DNA of 64,000 nucleotides from Ruminococcus sp. HUN007 (GCF_000712055.1 NZ_JOOA01000001.1:744001-808000), one strand, 5' to 3'; positions 1 to 8,141 are shown, counted from the first letter of the stretch. Made by a program: numbers and translations. The notes: generated from the sequence alone by a model not told the origin.

Positions 1-5
1 GTTTT

Positions 6-149
6 CTTATACTTATCTGATCAAAAAAATTGATCAGATATGATTTGCTGTGCAAATCGATTTCGCTGAAAGCGAAATCCCGTATAAGTACAAAATCTAC
101 GCGCCTGTGGCGCTATTAAAATGATTTTCAATCATTTTAATCAGATTTT
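6..149. repeat. Multi-armed palindromic element (two cloverleaf-like units)
   Basis: Two nested sets of inverted repeats lie side by side. Unit 1: an outer stem CTTATAC (6-12) with GTATAAG (82-88) encloses three hairpins, TATCTGATCAA/TTGATCAGATA (14-24/30-40), GATTTGC/GCAAATC (42-48/52-58) and GATTTCGC/GCGAAATC (59-66/72-79). Unit 2: an outer stem AAAATCT (92-98) with AGATTTT (143-149) encloses GCGCC/GGCGC (101-105/109-113) and TTAAAATGATT/AATCATTTTAA (116-126/130-140). Nothing coding is seen here. It may be a REP/MITE-like mobile palindrome or a structured RNA at the 3' end of the helicase transcript. Positions 150-227 contain only a small CACTGC/GCAGTG hairpin. Confidence 0.6.
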
Positions 150-227
150 AGCACCATATCTGTAACGGCTCTTTTCATCCCTTAGCTGTTTACCACATCT
201 TCACTGCTCTTCTGCAGTGATCTCCTT

Positions 228-2525
228 TTAAGTACGGAATACCATACCTATCGATTCAAGCCTGCGTCTCTGGTCTTCGGTAAGTTTCTTCTTCCTCTTG
301 CCCTCGCCTGCGAGACGCTGCTCGTTTATCCATTTGTTGAGCCATACACCGTCTATTATCAGATCGGCCGGAACTTTAAGACTTCCACCGTGGCTCTCGC
401 TGTATTCTTTTGTAAGCCTGAACTTTGTTTCCCAGGCATCTTCGGTCTTAAGATCGAGACCGAGAGCGAGTAAACGCTCTGTTCTGTCGTCACGGAGTTC
501 ACCGCGACTGTAGAGTTCTTTCTGAAGGCGGAACCAGCGGCCAAGTGAGACGTTTCCTTCTTTGAGTGCTGACGGTACATTTTTGTTACCCGTCTTTTTC
601 AGATAGGAAGCGAGACATTCATAATTGCTGTCCCACTGAATATCGAACTTGCTTCCCCAGTACATACCGATAGAATCGAGCATTTCAAACTGCTCTTCGG
701 TCAGCATGTTCCTGCCGCGTTTCTGATACTGTGTTCTCAGATTGCAAAGCCATGCTCCAAGTCGTATGCCGTTTTCATCAACGTAATCCGACTTGCATTT
801 AAGATCACCGTGTCTGCGGTAATACTCAACTGCTGCATGATAGTTGCGTTCGAACACAAAATCATATACGTCCCAGACCATACCGAGCTTATCAAGTTCG
901 GCGATGTGTTCCGATGTGAGATAACTGCTGTTTATTCCGGCCTTGCGTGCAGTGCGAAGCTGTGCAAGCCATGCACCTAATCGTACGCCGTTTTCGTCAA
1001 CATAAGTGGCTGACGGTCGCAGGTCGTTATGAGCTTCAAAATACTCCTTGGCAGCGGTAAAGTATCTGTTCCATGAAGCATCTTTTGCACTCTCCCACCT
1101 CATGCCGAGACGGTCGAGTTTCGTTATCTGCTCGTCGGTAAGTATACCGTTTGCCCTGCCTGCGCGTACTCTCCGCTGTGTCTGAAGCCATGCCCAGAGT
1201 GAATATCCTTCTTCGGTACGATAACCCTTCGGCATTTCAAGTGAGCCGTTTTCGTTAAAGTACTTTTCTGCGACAGCGTACATGCAGTTCCATGAAGCTG
1301 ACAGACATCCTTCAAGGCTTTCGAACAGTTCGCGGCATTCTGCCAGACGGTCGATGACCTCGAAAGTGTCGTTTATAATAAGGCTTTCACCGTCGTGTGA
1401 ACGGTAATAGCAAAGTGCATTGCGCATTTCTTCCTTTACAGTGTCAATGCTGTACAGGTTTTCAATATTGTTTACAATATCGAAAATGACCGGGTCGCAT
1501 GAACGCGATGCCGAAAGTGCACGGCCTATCTGCTGCTTGTAGATTATCGGCGAGACAGTCGGCCTTAAAAGTATCACACCTGAAATATCTTCAACATGAA
1601 CACCCTCGTTAAGGGCATCTATACAGTACAGAAGTCTGAGATGATCAGAATCATCTGCCTTGAAGTCCTTAAACGCTCTGCTGGCGGAAGGATCGTCGGA
1701 ATAAACTGAATAGATGTGCATGTCACCGTCTATCTTTCCGAGCCAGTCTTCCGCAAGGTTCATATAATCCTGCATGGATTCGTAATTCGGAGTAAAGACT
1801 ATGTATTTTCCATGACGGTCTGTCATGTGTCTGTCAAAGATCTTATCAAGTCCGTCTGCATTTTCAAGTGTCCGGCGAAGCGCATCCAGATAAACTGTTG
1901 CCTCATCGCGGACGGCTTTGCTTTTTGCCTTCTTTACTTTTTCCTCATATTTCACTAGATCATTTTCATATGAGAAAACTGAGAGAACGTATTTAGGCGG
2001 ATTAAGAATACCGCGGACGATCGATTCACCGAGCGTCATTTCAGAAGCGATGTTTCCTTCGAAAAGTTCAGCTGCCATATCGCGCTGATTATCAAGGTAG
2101 CGGATGTTCGTAGCTGAAAGTCCGAGAAGAGGAACTTCACTGTACTGCTCACGGAGACGTTTAATTCCCTGCCCCCAGCACTCAGCTCCTGCTCTGTGGT
2201 ATTCGTCGTATATTATGTACGACGGATGAATTTCAGAGATCTCTGTTTCATCCATCTGCATGAGTTTGGCATAAGTCAGAAAAACTATATTTTTAAGTTC
2301 TCCACCGCCTGCATCTTTCCAGTTTTCAAGCTGTGTACGGAAAATGTATTCCGAAGGCGACAGCCATAGAACAGTTTCATCAGGGTGGTCTTCACAGAGC
2401 TTAAAGCCTATAAAAGACTTTCCCGTTCCGGTAGGATGAATAACAGCAGCCTTTCCGGTCGAAGCAAGCATGGCGACAGCTTTTTCATATGCGATCCTGT
2501 TGTGACTGTATAGTTCCATTGCCAT
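228..2525 (-). CDS. DEAD/DEAH-type helicase with five helicase-associated (HA) repeats
   Basis: Predicted superfamily 2 ATP-dependent nucleic-acid helicase. Walker A HPTGTGKS is at about residues 30-37, a DEAH-like box DEYH at about 107, motif III LSATN at about 137, and the second RecA-like lobe follows with the QQIGRALS-type motif VI. The C-terminal half (about 410-765) is five tandem repeats of roughly 68 residues, each with a W..Y/F...YF..HG.L start and a LG.WL..LR segment, the helicase-associated domain pattern. The ATG at 2525 follows an AGGGGG ribosome site. A second ATG lies two codons downstream. A TTGACT/TAGAAT promoter is at 2648-2620, on the far side of a 29-bp recombination-like site, so expression should depend on the orientation of the neighbouring segment. 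The biological role is unknown; defence or plasmid/phage interference is only a guess. Confidence 0.85.
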   Translation of the reverse strand: MAMELYSHNRIAYEKAVAMLASTGKAAVIHPTGTGKSFIGFKLCEDHPDETVLWLSPSEYIFRTQLENWKDAGGGELKNIVFLTYAKLMQMDETEISEIHPSYIIYDEYHRAGAECWGQGIKRLREQYSEVPLLGLSATNIRYLDNQRDMAAELFEGNIASEMTLGESIVRGILNPPKYVLSVFSYENDLVKYEEKVKKAKSKAVRDEATVYLDALRRTLENADGLDKIFDRHMTDRHGKYIVFTPNYESMQDYMNLAEDWLGKIDGDMHIYSVYSDDPSASRAFKDFKADDSDHLRLLYCIDALNEGVHVEDISGVILLRPTVSPIIYKQQIGRALSASRSCDPVIFDIVNNIENLYSIDTVKEEMRNALCYYRSHDGESLIINDTFEVIDRLAECRELFESLEGCLSASWNCMYAVAEKYFNENGSLEMPKGYRTEEGYSLWAWLQTQRRVRAGRANGILTDEQITKLDRLGMRWESAKDASWNRYFTAAKEYFEAHNDLRPSATYVDENGVRLGAWLAQLRTARKAGINSSYLTSEHIAELDKLGMVWDVYDFVFERNYHAAVEYYRRHGDLKCKSDYVDENGIRLGAWLCNLRTQYQKRGRNMLTEEQFEMLDSIGMYWGSKFDIQWDSNYECLASYLKKTGNKNVPSALKEGNVSLGRWFRLQKELYSRGELRDDRTERLLALGLDLKTEDAWETKFRLTKEYSESHGGSLKVPADLIIDGVWLNKWINEQRLAGEGKRKKKLTEDQRRRLESIGMVFRT

Positions 2526-2539
2526 AGCGCTTAACCCCC

Positions 2540-2568
2540 TCTTCGTAAAATGTCGTATTTTGCGAAAA
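2540..2568 (+). repeat. Left inverted site of the putative invertible segment
   Basis: A 29-bp imperfect palindrome, arms TTTTCGTAAAAT-like and ATTTTGCGAAAA around the asymmetric 5-bp centre GTCGT. It matches the reverse complement of 3825-3853 at 28 of 29 positions (27 consecutive, 2542-2568). Two inverted arms around an asymmetric centre is the usual form of a tyrosine-recombinase core site. It sits between the helicase promoter and the helicase ribosome site. Confidence 0.8.
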
Positions 2569-2619
2569 TAAACTTGCTGTGTTATTATTAATATCAGTTG
2601 TCTTTCATTGATAGTACCT

Positions 2620-2648
2620 ATTCTATCACATACTGCTCACAAAGTCAA
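2620..2648 (-). promoter_or_regulatory. Sigma-70-type promoter for the helicase, inside the invertible segment
   Basis: On the minus strand the -35 box TTGACT (2648-2643) and -10 box TAGAAT (2625-2620) are separated by exactly 17 bp. The predicted start near 2613 gives a leader that crosses the left inverted site before reaching the helicase ribosome site. Inversion of 2540-3853 would remove this promoter from the helicase. Confidence 0.7.
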
Positions 2649-2729
2649 GTTCAGAAATACTATAATTTTGATAATATTCACACGGTTTGGTGATTGTTTA
2701 TTAAAATACAGCTACGGAGGCCAAATATT

Positions 2730-3812
2730 ATGACACAGTTTAACATATATCGTCGCAAAGACGGAAGGTGGGAAGGGCGCATTTATGTCAACTCTGATAA
2801 AAAAACTCAGAGAACGTATAAATCTTTTTACGGAAGAAGCCGTGAAGAAGTTGCAATGATGATGCTCGAATACGAATCAGAAAAATCTTTTAATGAAGAA
2901 ATTTCATTAACTTTCAGTGAACTCTGCTCAGAATGGATAGAAAACCGCAGACGACGAATTAAGGAATCAACTGCTGCGAATTATCAGATGAAGGCTGACA
3001 AGCACATACTACCTGTGTTTGGCAGCCTTTATCTTTATGAGATCACTTCCGAAATGATCTATGAATTTATCTCAGACAGGCAGAAATCCGGGTTTTCCAA
3101 CCGCTATATATCAGATATCATAGTCCTTATGAAATCTGTGATGCGGTACGGTGAGACGCATTATCAGTGCCGGAATCCCATGAAAGATATTGTAATGCCG
3201 AAAAAATATAAAACCGAGATCATGAGATTGTCCTCTTCAGAAGAATCCGCACTGAAAAAATATATTTCAGAAAATCATTCGCTTGTTACGCTTGCTGTTA
3301 CTCTTGCAATGTTTACAGGTTTAAGGATCGGTGAGATCTGTGCGCTGAAGTGGAAAGACATTGACTTTGACAAACGGATAATTACCGTCAGCAAAACAAT
3401 ACAGCGTATAAAATGCATAAACGGTAACAGAAAAACAAAACTTATAATCACAGACCCCAAGAGTCGTTCTTCATTTCGCACTATTCCATTTCCGGATTCA
3501 ATTTTTTCATTCCTCCGCGAATTTCAGTCTGACGCGGAGGATTTTGTTTTGTCCGGAAACAGAAAACCTGTCGAACCGCGTACAATGCAGTACCGTTTCG
3601 CACGCATTCTTAAAAACGCAGATCTGCCGTCAGTACACTTTCATTCCCTTCGTCACAGCTTTGCCAGCAAGTGTATAGCTCTCGGCTTTGACATGAAATC
3701 ACTAAGCGAGATCCTCGGTCACAGCAGTATTGAGATCACCATGAATCTATATGTTCATACATCTTTTGACCAGAAGGCGGAATACATGAACAGGCTGAAA
3801 ATGGCAGTCTGA
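2730..3812 (+). CDS. Tyrosine recombinase (phage-integrase family)
   Basis: Site-specific DNA recombinase of about 360 residues. An N-terminal AP2-like arm-binding segment (YRRKDGRWEGRIYVNS) leads into a SAM-like core-binding domain and a C-terminal catalytic domain. Catalytic residues visible: Arg in TGLRIGE, the HSLRH box, and LGHSS followed by the nucleophile Tyr in MNLYVH. The ATG at 2730 is preferred over the upstream in-frame ATG at 2694 because GGAGG lies at 2716-2720, at normal spacing. No phage structural genes flank it. Instead the gene is enclosed by two 29-bp inverted sites, the right one starting only 12 bp after the stop codon. This suggests an invertase that flips its own gene together with the divergent helicase promoter. 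An excision/integration role cannot be excluded from sequence alone. Confidence 0.92.
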   Translation: MTQFNIYRRKDGRWEGRIYVNSDKKTQRTYKSFYGRSREEVAMMMLEYESEKSFNEEISLTFSELCSEWIENRRRRIKESTAANYQMKADKHILPVFGSLYLYEITSEMIYEFISDRQKSGFSNRYISDIIVLMKSVMRYGETHYQCRNPMKDIVMPKKYKTEIMRLSSSEESALKKYISENHSLVTLAVTLAMFTGLRIGEICALKWKDIDFDKRIITVSKTIQRIKCINGNRKTKLIITDPKSRSSFRTIPFPDSIFSFLREFQSDAEDFVLSGNRKPVEPRTMQYRFARILKNADLPSVHFHSLRHSFASKCIALGFDMKSLSEILGHSSIEITMNLYVHTSFDQKAEYMNRLKMAV

Positions 3813-3824
3813 GCTATGCGCTTC

Positions 3825-3853
3825 TTTTCGCAAAATACGACATTTTACGAAAA
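3825..3853 (-). repeat. Right inverted site of the putative invertible segment
   Basis: The 29-bp imperfect palindrome that reads, on the minus strand, as the left site at 2540-2568 (28/29 identical). It is AT-rich with no U-tract, which argues against a plain terminator. A MITE-like repeat starts three bases further on. Confidence 0.8.
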
Positions 3854-3855
3854 CT

Positions 3856-3971
3856 AAGGAAACACTGATTAAATCGGAAATCCGGCTTTGCCGGATTTCC
3901 AAAGGTGTGATTTTACGGGGCTTCGTCCCGAACCCCCACGCTTATTTATGAATAAATCAGCGTTTTCCTAA
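3856..3971 (+). repeat. MITE-like dispersed repeat, copy A (full length)
   Basis: About 115 bp with imperfect terminal inverted repeats, AAGGAAACACTGATTAAA at the left and ATCAGCGTTTTCCTAA at the right. Inside are the hairpin GGAAATCCGGC/GCCGGATTTCC and a GGGGCTTCGTCCC hairpin. Copies in the opposite orientation occur at 17766-17879 and 18034-18143, with shorter or degenerate ones at 15473-15555 and 16901-16965. Confidence 0.75.
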
Positions 3972-3998
3972 ATAAGCGATAATAATCCAACGGCTATA

Positions 3999-4040
3999 AA
4001 AAATACTCCCACGTAACAAAAATCACGTGGGAGTATTTTT
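3999..4040 (-). terminator. Bidirectional intrinsic terminator after rloB
   Basis: Perfect 16-bp stem AAAAATACTCCCACGT/ACGTGGGAGTATTTTT with T tracts on both sides. It ends the leftward RloA-RloB transcript and would also stop rightward readthrough from the invertible segment. Confidence 0.85.
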
Positions 4041-4054
4041 ACTTTAAATAAATA

Positions 4055-4678
4055 TTAAATTTCAATTTTTAAATCTTCTATGAGTTTATGCACAGTGGTA
4101 CATGAATTCCAGTCGCAATACGGGTAGCTCTTTTCATTCGGCCGAACTTCATTGAATTCTGCGATTCTTTTTTGTAAAGAAATATTTGCATTATGCATTG
4201 CATCTTCCAGTTTTGGAAACAGTACTTTTTTGAATACTTCAGAATCGTTTTTTTCATACCCTTTCCGATAACCGTTTTCTTTAAGAATAGAATCCAGTTC
4301 TGAAAGCAGTTCTTTTGCCTTCTTTTCGGCATTGAATTTCTTGAAATGAGAAATAAGCCAGACTTCAAAAGCGATATTTGAAAAAGCTATTCCGATATCA
4401 TATTGTCTTGCCATTTTAATAGTCTCATATATTGTATCATCCGGAAATTCATCTTTATCAAAAACTATCCATACTTTATTCGCATTAGCAGTTTTCAGTT
4501 CTTTTATCGCTCTTAACAGCAATCCTTTCGGATCCGCACTTTCAAACTTGATTTTTATGTCATATATGGAATGCCTGTAATCTCTGAGCTCTGTAAAATA
4601 ATTCTTCTCAGTTTCCTTGCCATTTGTAAATATTACAAATGTGTCTCTTTGCTTTAGTCCCTTTGTTTTTCTAGCCAT
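4055..4678 (-). CDS. rloB: RloB-like Toprim-type protein of an AbiL/RloAB defence pair
   Basis: 207 residues. The opening RKTKGLKQRDTFVIFTNGKE with a following ETEKNYF motif, then WIVFDKDEF at about residues 90-98 and FEVWLISHF at about 125, are characteristic of the RloB family. The conserved Glu near the N-terminus and the D-x-D/E pair are typical of a Toprim-like nuclease fold. Its ATG shares one base with the upstream ATPase stop (TAATG), so the two are translationally coupled. RloA/RloB-type pairs are known as abortive-infection (AbiL) systems: the ATPase is thought to sense infection and control the Toprim effector. Composition is more AT-rich than the housekeeping genes, suggesting acquisition. 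Activity here is inferred from family membership. Confidence 0.85.
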   Translation of the reverse strand: MARKTKGLKQRDTFVIFTNGKETEKNYFTELRDYRHSIYDIKIKFESADPKGLLLRAIKELKTANANKVWIVFDKDEFPDDTIYETIKMARQYDIGIAFSNIAFEVWLISHFKKFNAEKKAKELLSELDSILKENGYRKGYEKNDSEVFKKVLFPKLEDAMHNANISLQKRIAEFNEVRPNEKSYPYCDWNSCTTVHKLIEDLKIEI

Positions 4679-5994
4679 TACTCCTCACCTTTCTCCCTGC
4701 TGAAATTCGGCAGAGATGCGTAAAAACCAGCAAGATACTTCTTGCTGAATAAGTCATTTTTACTTACTCCGGTATAATCCGCTAAAGAAACAAGAGAACT
4801 TCTTCCTCTATGATCCTTACTTGTAAAATAGATCTGGTCACGTCGGAAGTTTTCGTCCATTAACAAAACATTGTGCGCAGTACAAATTATTTGAGCATTT
4901 TTCGGGTTATGTTCTATAGAATTAAATAATTTAAGCAGATAATCAACGACCAGAAAATGTAGTTTTGAATCTATTTCATCAATAAAAACTACTCTTCCCT
5001 GATCCAACGCCGCTAATATCCATCCTAAATAACAAATTAAGCGAACTGTTCCTTCTGAATTAAATCCATTATCCTTAAAAAGCATTACCTCTTTTTTATC
5101 TACAATATTGTCTTCATTATCGAAAACATTGAAATATGTTTTCATATCAATTTTATACAAGCTTTCTAATTCAGCTTTTAACTGTCCAGCGATAACAGAA
5201 GGATCAGACTGAAGTTTAATATTGAGCTTTGTTAAACTGTCCCGATCAGAAGATGTTGCAATTTTATCTTTTATTATTTCGAAATCTGTTATTCCAATAT
5301 CCGCCTTATTCAGGATCTCCAGAGCCTGAATTTTATATTTATAATTTTCCATATTATAAATATCAAGCGAGTTGTATGAATTTTCAAATACAATTAATAC
5401 ATTTAAAAACCAGTTCATAACCTCTGAAAGATATTTATTTACAGATAAATTAAAATTATTACCGATTGAAAGAAATAATGTATTGTCAGGAACTTTAATC
5501 AGATTAATGGATTCTTCGGAAACTCCGTCTATTTCAAGTTTTTCGTTTTTCCTCTCAAAAACCTTAGCAAGTGTTTCTTCACGCTTATAAAGCCATTCAT
5601 GTTTTACAATGCCGTTATTAAGTTTAAAACCATACTTATAATAAATACCATTCTGAATAATCTCAACCTCATAGAAACTATTTTCTTTGTCCGCGTCAGT
5701 TTTAAAAGCAAAGCTTTCATTTGGCATTAATACATGAGCAGATGAAAGACGCACAAAATTCGACATATACGCAAAAGCTTTCAGCACATTTGTTTTACCG
5801 GACGCATTCCCACCGAAAATAACAGCAGATTTAATAAGTTCGTTGTCATCCTCAGGAAGTATTTTTTCACCTACATTAAAAGTATTGAGTTCACTAAACG
5901 TATCATCATCAGTTGCTCGCATAGAAAGCTCAGTTTCTTCATAAAACGAGCGACTGTTACAAAAACGAAAATCAATTAACATATTATTCTCCAA
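4678..5994 (-). CDS. rloA: RloA-like AAA/ABC-type ATPase of an AbiL/RloAB defence pair
   Basis: 438-residue SMC/OLD-like ATPase. Walker A GGNASGKT lies at residues 61-68, after a beta-rich start. A long helical insertion follows, then the signature region around SEGTVRL, Walker B VVFIDEIDSKLH at about 333-344 and the switch histidine in CTAHN. This layout matches the AAA_15/AAA_21 ATPases paired with RloB. The ATG at 5994 is preceded by TTTTTGGAGAATAAT, a good ribosome site. A perfect TTGACA-17-TATAAT promoter lies upstream, and rloB overlaps by one base. Probable phage-sensing subunit of an abortive-infection system, acting in the cytoplasm. Confidence 0.85.
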   Translation of the reverse strand: MENNMLIDFRFCNSRSFYEETELSMRATDDDTFSELNTFNVGEKILPEDDNELIKSAVIFGGNASGKTNVLKAFAYMSNFVRLSSAHVLMPNESFAFKTDADKENSFYEVEIIQNGIYYKYGFKLNNGIVKHEWLYKREETLAKVFERKNEKLEIDGVSEESINLIKVPDNTLFLSIGNNFNLSVNKYLSEVMNWFLNVLIVFENSYNSLDIYNMENYKYKIQALEILNKADIGITDFEIIKDKIATSSDRDSLTKLNIKLQSDPSVIAGQLKAELESLYKIDMKTYFNVFDNEDNIVDKKEVMLFKDNGFNSEGTVRLICYLGWILAALDQGRVVFIDEIDSKLHFLVVDYLLKLFNSIEHNPKNAQIICTAHNVLLMDENFRRDQIYFTSKDHRGRSSLVSLADYTGVSKNDLFSKKYLAGFYASLPNFSREKGEE

Positions 5995-6025
5995 AAATTA
6001 ACTATTATTATAAGCTACTTCTATT

Positions 6026-6054
6026 ATTATATTTCAAATGTTTTAGTATGTCAA
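6026..6054 (-). promoter_or_regulatory. Consensus promoter for rloA-rloB
   Basis: Minus-strand -35 TTGACA (6054-6049) and -10 TATAAT (6031-6026) with a 17-bp spacer, about 30 bp upstream of the rloA start. Strong, apparently constitutive expression is expected for the defence pair. Confidence 0.8.
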
Positions 6055-6093
6055 ATTCTATTTTATTATACATTAATTTTGTTCCGTAAGAAC

Positions 6094-6125
6094 AAACCGG
6101 ACGCCTGCTAAGGTGTCCGGTTTTT
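6094..6125 (-). terminator. Terminator of the phoH-to-U32-like gene block
   Basis: Stem AAACCGGACGCC/GGTGTCCGGTTT with a short loop. On the minus strand it is followed by TTTGTTCTT, and on the plus strand by TTTTTC. It ends leftward transcription from the gene at 6156-7115. Confidence 0.75.
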
Positions 6126-6155
6126 CTATAGCATGCCGAAGGCATACCGATTCTG

Positions 6156-7115
6156 TCAGCCGTTTACCATGATAACGCCGTTGCGTCTTAAGTTACGCAG
6201 GAATACGAGGCGGGCATTGTCGCGGCATTCGGGTTTTATCATGTAGTAGAGATAATGTTCCATGAGATTGAAAAGATCGAAAGTACGTCCTTCGATCTTG
6301 AAGTTTGAAAATCCCATCGGCACGTATTTGTTCCAGATGTCGTCCGGTGAGATGTGTGTCGGAAGGTCTTTGATTTCAAAGATCGTTCTGTGTTCGCAGG
6401 TACATTCCAGAGCTGCCTTGTATTCGGAATGCTGCCTTGCAAATTTGTCCGGATCGTAAGGAACGTTTGCAGGATTTTTCTTCATGTGTTCGTTGATCGC
6501 TATCTGTTCAAGGCCGATCACTTTGTAGTGGTCGGACCTGTTCTTACAGGCAGGAACGCAGCACGGGTTTACAAGTATCTCGCACTTATCCTTGTTTTCT
6601 ATTTTTTCTAGAACGTCGAAACGGTTGTTGAAATCATAGTCAAGGACTACAAGGTGATAGTCCCTGTCCAGCTCGTTATTAAGCTTTTCCGGGTCTGTTA
6701 TACGCTTGCATGTTGAGCTTGTGATCTTCATTTTCGGATAGTTCTTTCTTATGTAGTCTTCAAGAAGATCTGAGGCAACGATACATCCGTTCATTCCGTT
6801 GTTTGCGTATGAAAGGATCATGTTGCAGAAAGGGTCAGAAAGATGCTTTTCCTCGATCATCGGATTGGTAAAGGTAAAGCGAAGCGGGATGCCCTTGTCG
6901 TTAAAATATTTAAGTATTCCTCTGACAAACTGCTTGTCGCAGTTACCCGGCATTACTCTTCCGCCGTTCCAGACGGCCGGAGGAAACACACCGTAGAAGG
7001 AGGCGATCTCAACGCCCTCCCTGAAAAACTCAGGGCTGTTTTCAAGCATTGCAAGGAATACCATGTTGAATTTTGAAAGTCTCGAAAAATCCGGTAAATG
7101 AAATTTTACGCTCAT
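6156..7115 (-). CDS. Uncharacterised U32-like protein with conserved cysteine cluster
   Basis: 319 residues, product not firmly recognised. The sequence has alternating beta strands and helices as in a TIM barrel, and a NPCCVPACKNRSDHY segment at about residues 190-205 that resembles the Cys-rich signature of peptidase-U32-like proteins (in that family cysteines can bind an Fe-S cluster). Two more cysteines follow in ALECTCEH. No signal peptide or membrane segment is seen, so it is probably cytoplasmic. It starts at an ATG with AAGGAGATATGAGC upstream and lies 22 bp after rnz, so it is probably the last gene of the rnz transcript. Function unknown; the U32 link is by motif resemblance only. 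Confidence 0.5.
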   Translation of the reverse strand: MSVKFHLPDFSRLSKFNMVFLAMLENSPEFFREGVEIASFYGVFPPAVWNGGRVMPGNCDKQFVRGILKYFNDKGIPLRFTFTNPMIEEKHLSDPFCNMILSYANNGMNGCIVASDLLEDYIRKNYPKMKITSSTCKRITDPEKLNNELDRDYHLVVLDYDFNNRFDVLEKIENKDKCEILVNPCCVPACKNRSDHYKVIGLEQIAINEHMKKNPANVPYDPDKFARQHSEYKAALECTCEHRTIFEIKDLPTHISPDDIWNKYVPMGFSNFKIEGRTFDLFNLMEHYLYYMIKPECRDNARLVFLRNLRRNGVIMVNG

Positions 7116-7137
7116 TGCTCATATCTCCTTATAATGA

Positions 7138-8049
7138 TCAAAGTGTTATCTTCTGGCCGTCGGTACTTATTACAGCGGCCGGGAAGCGTTTTTTGATCCC
7201 CTTTTCGTAAGCTGACGGGTTGGTCATTGCGGGGCTGTAGTGGGTGAACCAGAGGCGTTCGGCTTCAGCTAATTCGGCCAGTCTTACGGCGTCGGAAATG
7301 AGCATGTGGCCCTTTTCCTTCATGCTCTGTTCGTGTTCGTCGTCGCCGTACATTCCCTCGCAGATGAAAAGATCTGCTCTGAAGGCCTCGTCAGCTATCG
7401 TATCGATTGGCCTTGAATCTGTTGCGTATGTCACCTTGACCGGCTTTCTTTCGCCGTCAGTGACCATTTCCGTTGTGTATGTCTTTCCTTCAAACTCAAC
7501 CGTTCCGCCGCCGTGGAGCACCTTCCACATTGGTTTCGGAAGTCCGAGACTTTCTGCTTTCTGCGGATTGAAAACAGGTTTTCTTGAAAATACGAATGAG
7601 TATCCGAGACACGGAACACTGTGTTTTAACGGAAATGCCCTTACAGATATCATATCATCTATTTCAGGCACTTTGAAATCCGTAACTTCGTTTGTCGGAA
7701 ATTCTGTTATTATCAGTTCGTAAGGGAGTTTCCCACAGATACACCTGAGACTGTTTACGATCTCCGTGGTTCCCTTCGGTCCGTAAATTTTAAGCGGTGT
7801 TGTTTTGGAATAGTTGCCAAGGGAAAGAAGAAGTCCCGGGAGTCCGGAAACATGATCAGCATGGAAGTGCGTGATAAGCAGAGTTTCCAGCTTGCTTAAC
7901 TTGCAGTCAGCTTCGACAAGAGCTATCTGTGTGCCCTCGCCGCAGTCAATGAGTATTGCCTTTCCGTTGTATTCCATATAGCAGCAGGTAAGCCACCTGT
8001 TATGCAGCGGCATCATTCCGCCTGTACCTGCCAGACAAATATCTACCAT
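7138..8049 (-). CDS. rnz: Ribonuclease Z (tRNA 3' endonuclease)
   Basis: 303 residues, the usual length of short-form RNase Z. It is a metallo-beta-lactamase fold enzyme that cleaves tRNA precursors after the discriminator base. Visible zinc ligands: HFHADH at about residues 61-66, a later His in FPLKHSVPC, Asp in YATDSRP, and the final His in WFTHYSP. The ATG at 8049 follows an AAAGGATGAT ribosome site. It is downstream of mutS2 and co-directional; the 92-bp gap holds the perfect palindrome GCAGGAACGTTCCTGC (8097-8112). Confidence 0.93.
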   Translation of the reverse strand: MVDICLAGTGGMMPLHNRWLTCCYMEYNGKAILIDCGEGTQIALVEADCKLSKLETLLITHFHADHVSGLPGLLLSLGNYSKTTPLKIYGPKGTTEIVNSLRCICGKLPYELIITEFPTNEVTDFKVPEIDDMISVRAFPLKHSVPCLGYSFVFSRKPVFNPQKAESLGLPKPMWKVLHGGGTVEFEGKTYTTEMVTDGERKPVKVTYATDSRPIDTIADEAFRADLFICEGMYGDDEHEQSMKEKGHMLISDAVRLAELAEAERLWFTHYSPAMTNPSAYEKGIKKRFPAAVISTDGQKITL

Positions 8050-8141
8050 TTTATATCATCCTTTTTTAAGAGTGTTGTACTGAAGGATGGTAATAAGCAG
8101 GAACGTTCCTGCACCGTGCACATTTTTCTTTTTGTGCGTCC

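Larger units (their letters stand above)
2540..3853. mobile_element. Putative 1.3-kb invertible DNA segment with its own recombinase
   Basis: The segment is bounded by inverted 29-bp recombinase-like sites and contains only the tyrosine recombinase gene plus a divergent promoter region. In the present orientation the outward promoter points left into the helicase (ON). After inversion it would point right towards 3854 and a bidirectional terminator at 3999-4040 (helicase OFF). The recombinase gene moves intact with its own upstream region, so it could be made in both states. Inferred from geometry only. Confidence 0.65.

Noticed and set aside
150..227. A 12-codon frame with AAGGAG upstream after the helicase stop
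   Set aside because: Too short and ends inside the palindromic element; no evidence that it is translated.
2694..3812. Prophage or integrative element anchored by the tyrosine recombinase
   Set aside because: No phage structural, replication or conjugation genes nearby, and the inverted flanking sites fit inversion better than integration.
3825..3853. Terminator of the recombinase gene
   Set aside because: Stem is AT-rich and mismatched, has no T tract, and an inverted copy exists at 2540-2568 upstream of the gene.
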